Shown here: in pieces, positions 46,993 to 58,106 of the stretch | How positions within the stretch are numbered: position 1 is the first letter of the stretch | Layout of the letters: every line of letters starts with the position of its first letter | Origin: Panagrolaimus kolymaensis | Lineage: Eukaryota > Nematoda > Chromadorea > Rhabditida > Panagrolaimidae | Assembly (NCBI GenBank): GCA_028622995.1 | Contig: JAJQJQ010000011.1 | Location: 1,984,001 to 2,048,000 of the forward strand | Direction of reading: 5' to 3' | Length of the DNA: 64,000 bases | Translations under genes and position numbers: made by a program | The notes under the pieces: model-generated | The model's database searches: none | What the model was told of the DNA's origin: nothing | What the model saw: the letters and a program-made list of their open reading frames with translations, nothing else

Positions 46993-48622
46993 ATGTCATC
47001 AAAAAATAAAAATTTTGTTTGGTGGGAGAATGCATTGAATGTGGTGACGAAGTTTGCTGCAAATGATCTTCATATCGACCCATTAACATTTTTAGTTATT
47101 ACTGCTTTTATTATTAGTTTAATAATTTCATCGGTTAGTTTTTAAACCTTTCTTCATTCAATAACAATTCTCAATTAGCCCTCATTTTGTTTTATTATAT
47201 AAAACAAACGTCTATTAAATTTAAAATTTTGATTTCATTTTAGTGTTGTTGTTTTTATTGCATGTGTTACTGTATGTTACGCAAATATCGTAGAACGAAT
47301 GGCAATGAAAACAGGGTAAACTTTAAAAAATATTTTGGTGGTTTTATTAATTATAAAATTTTAGAGAGGCTTATTAGCATTAATGTTCGCAAATTTGGAA
47401 GAATTCGAAAGTCTTACACCATTGATAGTTTCACCAACTTCGACGACTTCATCCTTGAAACCCCCGAATATTCCTCCATCTTTGCCACCAATTAAAAGTG
47501 CATTTAAACCAACTAAACAACAATTAATAAAAGCTGCCCATGCTTTAACAAATGATTCCCCGCCACTTCCAAGACGGCCAAATTCAGGAAAAACTTTAAT
47601 TGTACCTTTAACGGCTGCAAACAATCGGCAAAGTAACTTTTCCTCTAAAATTAAGAATGAAAATTTATAATATTTTACAGTAAGAAATGTTCAAAATATT
47701 GTTGGAACACCTGAATCAAGAATAACTTCAATTGAAGGAGGAACGACAAAAAGTTGTGCAACAATTCCAGAGGATGAAGAAGTGAGCATGGATGATGACG
47801 ATGATGATGAAAGAACTGATATTGATTTAGTATCGATTGATAGGGTGAGAGGAGTTATGGTTTAGAAAAAAGAAAAGAAAAATAGCTTTAGACATATGTA
47901 TCCACGAGACATTCATGCACAGCAATAAAAGCTCCCATTAAAACTACAGGAATTCATCAATTTAATTCTCAAGTGCCTATTCAAGAAAATGTGCCTTTCA
48001 AGGTTTGTCTCATCTTTTTCTAATTCAATTTTGGATTCAATAAAATTCCTTTTCTCATTCATTATTTTTTTAAGGAAAAGCCTCCTCTTTATGAACCACC
48101 AGCTCCACCATGGGAACCTTCAGCTCCTATTCCTCAACGACGAGCAAATATTCGATTGCCTTCAGAAAAATCTTCACGTAAATACATTCCCGGTCGTGAT
48201 TCTCCTGGCTTATCCTCACCTGAAGCATCTTCATGTGGTCTGGAATCTCCAGCTGATACCACTGGTTCTATCAGTGATAGTTTTATAATTCCCTCAGAAT
48301 CCGATGATTCTCGAACTCGAAATGGCGCTGTTTATTCGCTAGATACTTTTCAAGAAAAAGCTTCCAATGATGCTTGCTCAATTGAAACGGATGCTCAATC
48401 AAATAAAAAATTTCATTTACATCGAATTGAAGAAGAATCGGAACATTATGAAGATCCAAATGGAAGTCGAATTGCTGGAAGATCTACGGTATCCACACAA
48501 TCACAGGGGTTTTATTGTGGAAGAATACCGAGATCTATTTCACAACAGGTAATAAATAATTTTAAATAAAATAAAAATTCATTAATTTATTATGTTTTTA
48601 GCTTGAGTTAATGAAAAAATAA
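46993..48622 (+). CDS. Single-pass membrane protein with juxtamembrane Cys cluster and disordered tail, unknown
   Basis: Exons 46993-47133, 47244-47315, 47365-47632, 47681-47844, 47892-48002, 48075-48548 and 48602-48622 give 416 residues with the frame kept throughout. A transmembrane helix at about 31-50 (PLTFLVITAFIISLIISS) runs directly into a Cys-dense patch (CCCFYCMCYCMLRKYRR), a typical S-palmitoylation context at the cytoplasmic face. The rest is a disordered Pro/Ser-rich cytoplasmic tail with an acidic run (MDDDDDDERTD), PPLYEPPAPPWEP (a PPxY-like WW ligand) and possible SH3 ligands (SPPLPRRP). It looks like an adaptor-type membrane protein. No family is recognised. Confidence 0.7.
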
Positions 48623-48860
48623 ATAAAGATTTTAGAATATTTTTCTTTTTTAAATGTGTTTATGTTTTTAAAAATTAAAGAATATTGGCGAGTTACATCG
48701 AATTTAGTGAAATGAATGAGGTGCTTTAGTTTTATACAAATCAGCCAAAAGGCTTACTTTAATTTTCAAAAGATTATTTTTTTCACAAGAAATTTATTAT
48801 AAGGACAAAGCTACATAAACAGAAAAATAATTTACAAGGAAAAAAGTAAATAAAAAATAA

Positions 48861-51386
48861 TTATATACGTTTAGTAGAGCCACGGCGAGCTAACATTCTT
48901 ATACCATTGGTTATTAATCTCGTAGGAGTAGCTCTACGTTTGGGTCTTTCTTTATCTGCTGCTGGTTCTGGAAACCTTATGACATAAAGGGTTGGGTAAG
49001 TTTTTCGAAAGCTTTCAAGTTTTTTTCGTTTTTGACTTTCACTAAGGTTTTCATTTGAAATAATGCTATCCAAAAGCGAAAGAAGTTCATTATTTGTTTG
49101 GGAATTAAGGGTATATTCATTGACATCAATTTGTTGACAGTATGTTGTTAATTTAGGTGTTGGTGCACCCTATAATAATTATATTGTACATTTGCTGAAT
49201 TGTTTATAAATAAAAGCTTACATGAAGACGAGCATTATAAAAAGCCTCGGCATTTTTAATAATATGGATTGAAGGACAAAAAAGAATTGTTTGTTTTTCA
49301 ATCATAATTCGGATCAATGCAATCCCATCCCTAGCACTAATATAACCAGCAGTAAAATCAAAGATATGGCGGCCAAGCTGCTCAATAAGCTAAAAAATAT
49401 TATAAAATTAATAATGTCGAGTGGAAATTAAACAGCTTACATAATCAAAAGTTGTCTTTGTTTCATGTAATTTTAGATAAGAATTTGCACCTATTCTCTT
49501 AATAAAACGACAAATAAGATGTAATGTTCGACGAACGGCTGGTGGAAAGTTGAGAAGAACAGCTTGTAATGCAGCTCGAAAATCGGGGACTGAAAGGAGG
49601 AGGGTTAAAAAAGAAATAATAAAAGAAAACACTGACTAGAAGTAATTTCTCCAATAACAGATGGAGTAGCTGAAGTTTTGAATTCAGAAGCAGCGGCAGA
49701 AGCAAGATGTTGATGAAATTGGGCTCGACTATTTCTTGGAACATTAGGAGTTTCAAATTCATCAATGTATTTTATCTCAGGTTGAGATATCGAAGACGCA
49801 TAACTTGAGGTTGAGATTGTTGAACAAGTTGACCCAAAGAATGGGGTTGAATCTTAAGAGAAAAACAATTTATTAAAGTTTTCAGTACAGAAATTTTCTT
49901 ACTTTTTCTAACAATATGGTTATCATGACGTTCATCAACAATTCTTTGAGCAAAATGATGCCATAAAAGTGCTAATTTCTTTCCTTCAAAGGAACCAATG
50001 ATAGGAGAAATGGAAGCGATTTTCTCATTGACAAGGTTAAAAACCATATTTCCTGTTTGATTTTGAGCATTTTCAGAATCAGGATTCCAAGTCATTAGAG
50101 TTTTCAATCCCTTTTTAATTTCCATTTGAAGATCGCCTATAAGATACTGAGAATGTAAAAATGAAAGAAAAATATTTGGAAAAACCTGATTCGACTATAA
50201 CAACGCCGCTATTTCCAACCCTTGTGCAATTCCATTTGATGTTTTTGCCTTTGATATTTTGAGAAAGAACTTCAATAATATTTTCACCAATAACAACATT
50301 AGTCAAACTTAAAAAACAATAAATTAAAAATTTCCTTCCTTTAAAAGAAATAACTAACAATTGTTTCCAAGCTCGTTCATAGTCATTATCTTCACCAAAT
50401 GAATCGCAAGGAGGTTGATTCATTCGAGGAGTTCCTTGAATACTTTCATATATGGTGGATGGAGTAGGTTTATTCAAGAAAGAATCATGTTTATCATAGA
50501 CTGCCCGGTGGGTTTCCGGTTTACAATTAATATGTGATGAATTGGATTCAATCATATTTGAAGATTGAACAAGCTGAAAAAAATACTGACAGTCACTTCA
50601 ACAATAACTAAGTGAAACTAACTGAATTAAGATTAGAATGAGATGAAGAGCGTCGAGCTGATTTTGAATATGACAATTTTTGAGATGATCTTCCTGGTTG
50701 ACTGCGAAAGGGATATGTTATAAAATGTGGAAAATGGTGCAAAAACTAACATTATTGGTTTTATAGTTGACAAAGAGTTTGATCGCTTCGTAGGTTTAGT
50801 GGCTTCAATCTCTTTGACGATATTTTCCGTTAAAAATCTAAATAAATAAGATTTGAAAGCTTTGTTTATGAGCAAAATCACATACCGATATATGCAAGAT
50901 TTTGAATTGAAAGTTTTTAAATTTGGGTTTCTAACATCTTCAACTAAATTCTTTTGCATAAGAAGCTGCATAAATTTCTCTGCGTTTGATCTAAAATTAC
51001 GAATTTTTAACTTTATTTTATGTATATATTTCATGACATACATATCACAAGGTTTATTGGGAACAACTTTGGGAAAGAGATCAAGAAGAAAATCAACAGC
51101 TTCTTTACCCGTAAAGCTATCAGTATAATTCCAAAATTGCCGACGATGATTTTTTTGTGGCATTTGTTTGTAAAATTTACTGAGTAGCATATTCCACTGA
51201 AACAATTACATCATAATTAAGGTTTTATAAAAAAAGATAAAAACAAACCCTTCGAGTTGCTTGAAATTGTTCACTTCGAAGTGAAGGATCGATAATTGTT
51301 GTATCATGGCCGCTAATTCTTGATTCTTCTAATTCAATGATATTTCCAACAGTAAAATCTTGTTTATAAGTTAATGGTTCTCTCAT
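48861..51386 (-). CDS. DEP-domain protein of the DEPDC1 / LET-99 family
   Basis: Eleven exons: 51386-51249, 51196-50886, 50837-50751, 50701-50623, 50573-50359, 50307-50186, 50136-49903, 49852-49637, 49589-49441, 49389-49222 and 49169-48861, giving 675 residues. The N-terminal DEP domain (about 45-150) is distinctive: WNMLLSKFYKQMPQKNHRRQ, SFTGKEAVDFLLDLFP and FMQLLMQKNLVEDV. The mid to late region (ALQAVLLNFPPAVRRTLHLICRF...) resembles the RhoGAP-like part of DEPDC1 proteins. The C-terminus is basic (RPKRRATPTRL). In C. elegans LET-99 positions the mitotic spindle by controlling cortical GPR/LIN-5. A similar role is inferred from family membership only. Confidence 0.82.
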
Positions 51387-51955
51387 TTTTTGTCGTTAAA
51401 ATCTAGAAAAAATATTTTTAAAGTTTACGAAGTCAGGGAATAATAAAAAAAACTAAAGCTAAAAAATATTTGAAACAAAAGATTGGCGCATTTTTTGTTC
51501 TCAAATAGAAATTAGGAGGAGAAAAAAATTTCATTTTTACTTAGACCTTTCTTTCTCACAAAAGTGAGTAAGTGAAGTGAGCGGGATTCATCCTTTAGAT
51601 TTTACTATTAAAATAAGTGAATGAAATCTCCCAATATGAAGGTTTACTCATCTGATTTTCCTTTCGCGAGAAAAGGCATAAATAAACGATACAGTAAATA
51701 AAAATATTTTCAATTTGAATCTTTTTTTAAATAATGCTTTCATAACAAAATTCCTTTAATTTATTAGAAAATAATTTTTTTTTGACTTTATCTTATAAAG
51801 CATAAAAGAAAATTATATTTTATGTTTTGCAATACGTATTCATATGATTTTTAAAAAAATTGTTTATTTTTTTTATAATAACGCAACAAAAAATCAAATC
51901 AATATAAAAAATTATGAAAAGCTGAATTTTGATTTATTACTGATCATCAAAAGTA
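51387..51955. other. Intergenic, no gene seen
   Basis: About 570 bp of AT-rich sequence between the DEPDC1-like start and the stop of the nucleotidyltransferase-like gene, both minus strand. No coding exon is supported. Confidence 0.4.
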
Positions 51956-53113
51956 TTAAAATTGTTTATAAATTTTCTTTTTAAATTTAATAGTTTTAAA
52001 CGCTTTTTTGAATTTATTGTAAAGTTGAATATTATTTTCATGGATAATAACTTCCTTTGCCCATTTGTGAAAGGCTTTCTCGCTTATTCTTTTTTGATGC
52101 CTGTTGTTTGTTGAATGAATAAAGCAATAATCGTTGTCAAAATATCCTCGATAAAATTTTAAACAAAAATATTCTTGTACAATTTTGGAATCAAAAAGTA
52201 CATTCAATGATTCAACAATAAATTTAGTAAATAAATCGCTTTCGGGAATGAAACCTTTTTCTTTCAAATTCCAAAATCTGTAAATCAATAAAACTTTGAT
52301 TGGATTAACTCGAAATTTTTTATTACCGAAGAACTTTTATAAACCCATCCTTCTTCGTCCAATTCTTCCATTGATGGAATGGAACGGGAATTCCAAATCT
52401 TCGATGGCATTGATCGTCCAAAGCTCCACCTGTCATATCAAAAAGAATGTTTCGTAATGGATCATACACAACATAATTTATTGAAAATTCCCAAAAAATT
52501 GGTGAAACTTCAAAAGTTTCAGCAAATGAGCTAACGTCAATTGAAACAATTTCATTTTTTCTGTAATCTCACAAGATTATACTATTTGTTTTTTGTGAGT
52601 TTACCTTTCTATGTTTGTCTTTTGTGATCCAATTCTTATAATTCGACTATTTGGTTTAGGTGAAAAGCATTTATTTTTTCCATATTTTCTCTGACATATT
52701 CTCTTAATCTTTTTTAAATCACACATTGCTGAACCATCAATATCGGCTCCAATTTTACCAAGAACCATATCTCGGATATTTCCACCAAAAAAATAAATTG
52801 GACATCCATCTTCGTGGAACATATTCACAACACTTTTAAGAGTATTATTTAATCCAATCACTGGAAAATTTGCCAAAATTTCCCAATTTCGTGACATTTT
52901 TTTCGATTTAAATGCTTTAATCTTTCTTGAATTCCAAGAATTTTCAATATTTCCGCCATGAATAAATTTAAATGGTAGTAAGATTTTTGAAAGTGACACT
53001 CGTTTCGCATCATTGCATACATTTTCGAATGAATTTATTGTTGCTGTGGATGTATTAGTAGTTTTAATTGCGATAAAAATAAGAAGGATGACAATGATTG
53101 AGAAGCCACTCAA
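51956..53113 (-). CDS. Nucleotidyltransferase-fold (CCA-adding/poly(A) polymerase head-like) protein with hydrophobic leader; 5' end unresolved
   Basis: Exons (up to 53113)-52605, 52560-52327 and 52277-51956. The central block YFFGGNIRDMVLGKIGADIDGSAMCD matches the GG.(V/I)RD..LG....DID signature of class II CCA-adding/poly(A) polymerase head domains, including the DxD metal-binding pair. In frame before it lies a strongly hydrophobic segment (GFSIIVILLIFIAIKTT), as in a signal peptide, but it has no ATG. The first in-frame ATG is at 52897 (282 residues), downstream of the leader. Either an upstream exon supplies the start, or the leader is not translated. The C-terminus is Lys/Phe-rich and lacks the tRNA-binding body and tail regions of true CCA enzymes, so tRNA repair is unlikely. 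Confidence 0.6.
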
Positions 53114-54500
53114 ATAGCAAATATTGGTGGTAGTTGTTGAGAGGGATCGAAAAAAAGAAAGAACTTTTTATTGAATAAAAAAAAATGAAAAAGTATTGAT
53201 TAACACCGAACAAAAAAAAAAGGGTCAAAAAAGGCTATTTAAAAAATGTCAAAGTTGTTGCTTTTTTAATTTTTTTAATTTACCATTAAAAGCGTTAATT
53301 GCTAGGGCCAAATATAAATAAAAGTATTACTTTTATGTATCTATAGATTTTTATCTGTGTTTAAATTTTGTCTTCTTCTCTTGCTATGGATTTTTCTTAT
53401 TTTTAAAGAAAGCTGCTGCTTGCGATTTTCATCGACTATGATTCATACAGAGCAGAATTGAATTTTATGAGACAACGTAGGGTTTAAACTACGAAGTTGT
53501 TAAATTAATATTTCAATTTCTAAACTAAAACTATGTTAATTGTGTTGGCTTACAAGCAAATTTAGACATGTCCATAGTAGGAATCGTTTGTTGTGAATCC
53601 GAATCGAAGCATTTCGAAGTCTATAAAAACTCAAGTTTTTTCTTCTGCACGATCATCTCTTGAGACAAAAAAAAATCAACGGAAACTAAAGCCTTTTTTG
53701 CTTTTAGTTAATCAAAAGTAAATTTTACGCATAAATAGCTATCTTACAATAACCATTTTTCTAATTTGATGTTAATTTTTGACGCATTTGCTTCTAATTG
53801 TAAACCCTTTTTCTTCATTGAAAATTAATATCAAATTATGGTAATTTTATAATAATTTTCTCTTTTTTATTTATTAAAATATGAGATTTATTCGTGATAA
53901 TATTCCACTCCTTTATTTCTTTATTTTTCGTTCTGCTTGAAATGAACCTTCTTAGGGCTTCAATAATGAAAGGCGGAGCATCATAGTCAACCAGGCATTG
54001 CTCTGGCTCTTCATCATATTTAACTTGAGTTTTTGCAACAATCAAGACGACGACGGTATACCCGCCTTTTATAGAAGTAATGCCTTGCTCCCTTTACATA
54101 TTTTTTTCTGTTTCTTTCTTGCATGAGCTATTTTTTTCTTTCCATCTTTCTTTCACTTTTTTATATTTTAACTTTACGGAAGGACGCTTGGTTGTGGTTG
54201 TGAGCGTTGGCGCGCTTTAGATTTTTTTAAAACATATATGTTTGTTCTTCTTTTTGGCTTTCCTCCTCCTTCTTCATCACTAGTTTTTTTGTTGCTTGTT
54301 AGAATGAAGTCCGTCAGTCAAAGAACAGAAAAAAAGTGTGTGCAGTGGCGACGTATTTTTTTCTTCATACTAAGCATAAAATAAATACATTGTAGCTGTA
54401 ATAATTTACTTCGCCGTGATCGTCATTGTCGACGGATGACGATTTGCCGAATTTTGTCTTGCCTTTTTTGATTTTTTTTTCCTTTTTAGGCCCTTCACTC
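53114..54500. other. 1.4-kb intergenic region
   Basis: AT-rich. A minus-strand open stretch at about 54045-53836 reads plausibly (VKYDEEPEQCLVDYDAPPFIIEALRR) and is preceded on that strand by TATAAAAGGCGGG at about 54074-54062. It has no in-frame ATG and no partner exon that I can find. It could be an isolated exon, a relic or chance. A CCTTTTTAG acceptor at about 54489 precedes the next gene's start. Confidence 0.35.
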
Positions 54501-56358
54501 ATGAAAATCATGAATCGAAGGAGTCAAACAACAGCTAATCGAGCCTCTTCATCTGGTACAACTGCAACAGCCTCTGTTGTTGTTGCTACTACTACTACAC
54601 CATCATCTTCTGGTGTAATCAATTTTGATGATGAAGAAAATGTAATCATGAGCTTTTTGATTGCATTACATGAAGGCATATTAGCAAATACTGCTGCAAC
54701 TGGGCCAGCTATGGATGCTAAAAATAAAGTTTGGGAATTGATCCGTGAACGATTGTGTAACAAAATTGGTGGTATTGAACGCACTGACGAACAGGTAAGC
54801 ATTGTTATTCATTTATTCACTTTGGGCGAGGCCTCTGTAGGTTGAGAATAAGAACGAAAAAATGAAATTAAAGTATGGGTTGTTTACTTCGTAAAAAATA
54901 ACAAAGGCTGTGGTTGAACTTTGTTGTGGGACTTAAAGATAAGACAGATTTTTTGTAATAATGCAGCAGTGATATTGAGTAAATACATCAAACAAACGTT
55001 GTATGGGTCATGTAAAAAAGTTTGTTGATGGACAGGTTTTGTGGTAGTTAGGCCCGAGAAAAATATGACTATGATTTAACTTGGACTCCCATGACTATTG
55101 TTGCCATCAACGTCTAGCATGATAGCTTCTAACTTTTTTAAAGTAACACACAATAGGATCCTAAATGCCTGAGCTATTTCTTATATCATCTTTAAATAAT
55201 CAAAGCGTTATTGTGACAATGTTGCAACTTTGCTTGATATTTCACTGCTCTTTTCTAAACCGCGAAAATCAAATGCTTGATATTTGAATCCTTTGTTAAA
55301 CATAAGCCTTTTCCATGACCCTTTTAAAGAACAAAATTGTAACAACAACGAAAAACGAGTTTTTTTATTCGCTGTCCACCTGATCAATTCACGTGCTTCT
55401 CTCTCTTTCCTCAATTATTCCATTATTTTTTTTTTAGGTTCGTGCTCGATGGCGTTCCATGCGGTCAGCCTATTCTTTCAAATCAGAAAAGATTCGTCAC
55501 ATCGCTGAATTATTTTATCGAAAAATTAGAGGGACTCAACATCGAGTTCGCCTTTCTGATATCACAGTCGATAAAGTTAAATTTCCTCAATGGATGACCA
55601 ATTTGATTAAGAATGATCAATCACTGAAAGCTAAATCCCAAGAAAAGGAACCATCCACTTCGACGATAGCTTCAAAGCCGCGATCTAAACGAAGCTCACC
55701 TGAAGATAAAGATGAAGCCCCGCAATCGAAGAAAAGATTTTCAACTCGCAGTGGAGGAAGACATTCAACCATTCCAACTTTGGTATCGCAATTTCCTCCA
55801 AGCGAGTTGTCAGCATTAAGGAACAGGGTTGTTAAGGTAAGGGTTAGTGTTTTCTATTATTATTATTAGGTTATTGTAACGAACTTATAGCTTCTAAAAT
55901 TTTTTAATTAATGTACTTAATTTTCTTTCGTTACAATAACTTAAAAATTTAATATTTATTTTTATTTATGATATTTATTTAATTTTATTCAGCAAGAACA
56001 AACTTCGACTCCCGATGAAACAACATCCCCTAATTCAGCAGTTGGTGAAGAATTTAATTCCGTTACAGAATCAGGGACAAATTCACGTCCGTCTTCTGCA
56101 TTTTGGGAAGAAACTGAGTACGAATCACGCCGTCGCCGAGAAGAAGAATATCATCAAGCTAAACTCGCCTTACTTCGATCACAGAAACAAGAAGCTGATG
56201 CTAAAACTCAATTAACTAAACTTCAAATTGAAGCATTTTTGCGGGAATCCGCTTCAACTTCAGCAATTTTAAATTCTGCTGGTGAAAATGTTTCCACAAC
56301 TGTAGACACTGTTAGCGAATCAACAATCCTGGATATTCCTCCTTCAAATTCAAGCTGA
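54501..56358 (+). CDS. Myb/SANT-like DNA-binding domain protein
   Basis: Exons 54501-54794, 55438-55836 and 55993-56358 give 352 residues. Intron 1 is unusually long here (643 nt). After a Thr/Ser-rich N-terminus, residues about 42-110 form a trihelical Myb/SANT-like module: NVIMSFLIALHEGIL, NKVWELIRERL and TDEQVRARWRSMRS, typical of zeste-/MADF-type regulatory or transposase-derived proteins. A basic Ser-rich linker follows. Near the C-terminus a charged helix (YESRRRREEEYHQAKLALLR..) could dimerise as a coiled coil. Probably a nuclear transcriptional regulator; its target is unknown. The acceptor immediately upstream of the ATG suggests trans-splicing or an upstream non-coding exon. Confidence 0.7.
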
Positions 56359-58106
56359 CGAAGAAAGCGATTAAAATGTGTTGCTTCAATGATAAATCAC
56401 ATGGGGAAATAAAACTAAAATTATTGGTTTATTTCCCGATGAAGTATTTCTTATAACTAATTCCTCGCCGTTTGTTTTGAAAAGGATACATTCATACTTT
56501 ATGCTTAATTCGGGTAATATTTTTTTCCTGCTAATTTTCTTATTTGTAATTATTTAGATCTCTTTTTGTATGTTGTGTTTAATTTATTTGTAATAAGTTT
56601 TTGTTTGTCAAAAAATAAACACTTTGTGTGAAATAAACAAAGCCTGTCAAAAGAGCATTTTAGTCCAAAAAAATCTTTGGAACACAAAAATTAATGGTTT
56701 TTAATATTTGGGAAGTCAAAGAGCAATTTGATCATCATTTGATTTGGCCTTAGATAAAGCGCTTTTATGAACAAATAAGAAGATCGAAATTAACGGCTTT
56801 TCTTTTAAAGAAAGCCATGGCACATCGTTAACATTTGGGTAAAAAAATAGTCAGAGAACTTACAATTTTTTTATGGTCAAGCTTCGTTGGCAATACCGTA
56901 TACTACCAAAACAAACCATTTTGTAATAATTTTTGTTCGACAATGGATTAACAAATATTTTACCAATACAAAAATAAGCAAATTTAATGGAATAAAGAAG
57001 TTTTTACTTCGTTCTTTTGATTTCAAAAAAATATATGAACAAATTTTAAAGGAAAATTAATAACATTTTTCTTTTATGAATGTTACAAACAACAGAAGCA
57101 TATTTTTTATATCTTGTTTTTAAACAATGATGTCCTTTATGGACTCAAGCTTCATGCCAAAATTCACACATAAAAGTTTTAGAAAGCAATTAAATGCGAG
57201 TGATTTTTTGTAAAATTTTTTGTATTAATTTTTTAGTTTGTTTTTTAAAAATTACAAATTCGAGAGCAAGTTTCATAATTATTGCAAAGTATTTTGCGCC
57301 CAATATTTACTCCCTTAGTGCATTAATCTTCGCTTAAACAATTACATATATTGGTGCCATTCATTGCCACCTTTGAAGTGACTTTTCTTTTTTTAATAAA
57401 TTGCGATAAAAATTTCGATACAATCAAATGAAGAGCCTTTTTTGCTTACTCACTCATTCAGATAAACGATGATGTCCCTCCAATGATTTGAACAACTTAT
57501 TTTTTTCTCTCTCCTCTCTTTTTATCGACCTCCGACCATAAAACCAACCAATCGACGACGACAACAAAAAAAACTCTTCAAAAAATGCAATATGTGCGCA
57601 TTTTCCTTTTCTTCGATGATGATGATGAAAAAAGCAAACCCCAAAAAGCTGGTTGGTCTTGCCGCTGCCTTTTTTATATTGTTCCCCTTTTCTAGCTATA
57701 GATAGAACTTCACAATAAAATCACAAAAAAATAAGTGGATTTTTATCATAAAATTTTTTTTAAATTGATTGAGCTACCATTTTGAAGTTTTTTTTTGACA
57801 AAAAAAATCGATTAAAGTATTTTTTAAAGTCGATAATTGAGAAAGGTTTTATTTTTGTCTTATTTTTTTACAACAACAATGTTTTGTGTTATTTCAATCT
57901 TTCTTCTTGTCTGATGACTCATATTCTCTTTCATCCCTTTTCTCCATCGCTTTTTTTTTATATGAATCATTTGATGATAGCAGCAAGAAAAAAAACCTAA
58001 CGTGATCGCTTGCTACTACTTAAACTTATTTCACTTTTCTTTAACTTTCAATTACAAATCTTTATATATTTTTTAGTTTTTATCATCCTCAAATAAATAA
58101 ATAAAT
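56359..58106. other. 1.75-kb intergenic region
   Basis: Contains the 3' UTR of the Myb/SANT-like gene (AATAAAAC near 56406) and the 5' flank of cortactin. AT-rich, with a short GATGATGATGATG run near 57615. No gene was recognised on either strand. Confidence 0.45.

Noticed and set aside
57610..57630. GATGATGATGATG run as a microsatellite
   Set aside because: Only a few units. Not notable in AT-rich nematode intergenic DNA.
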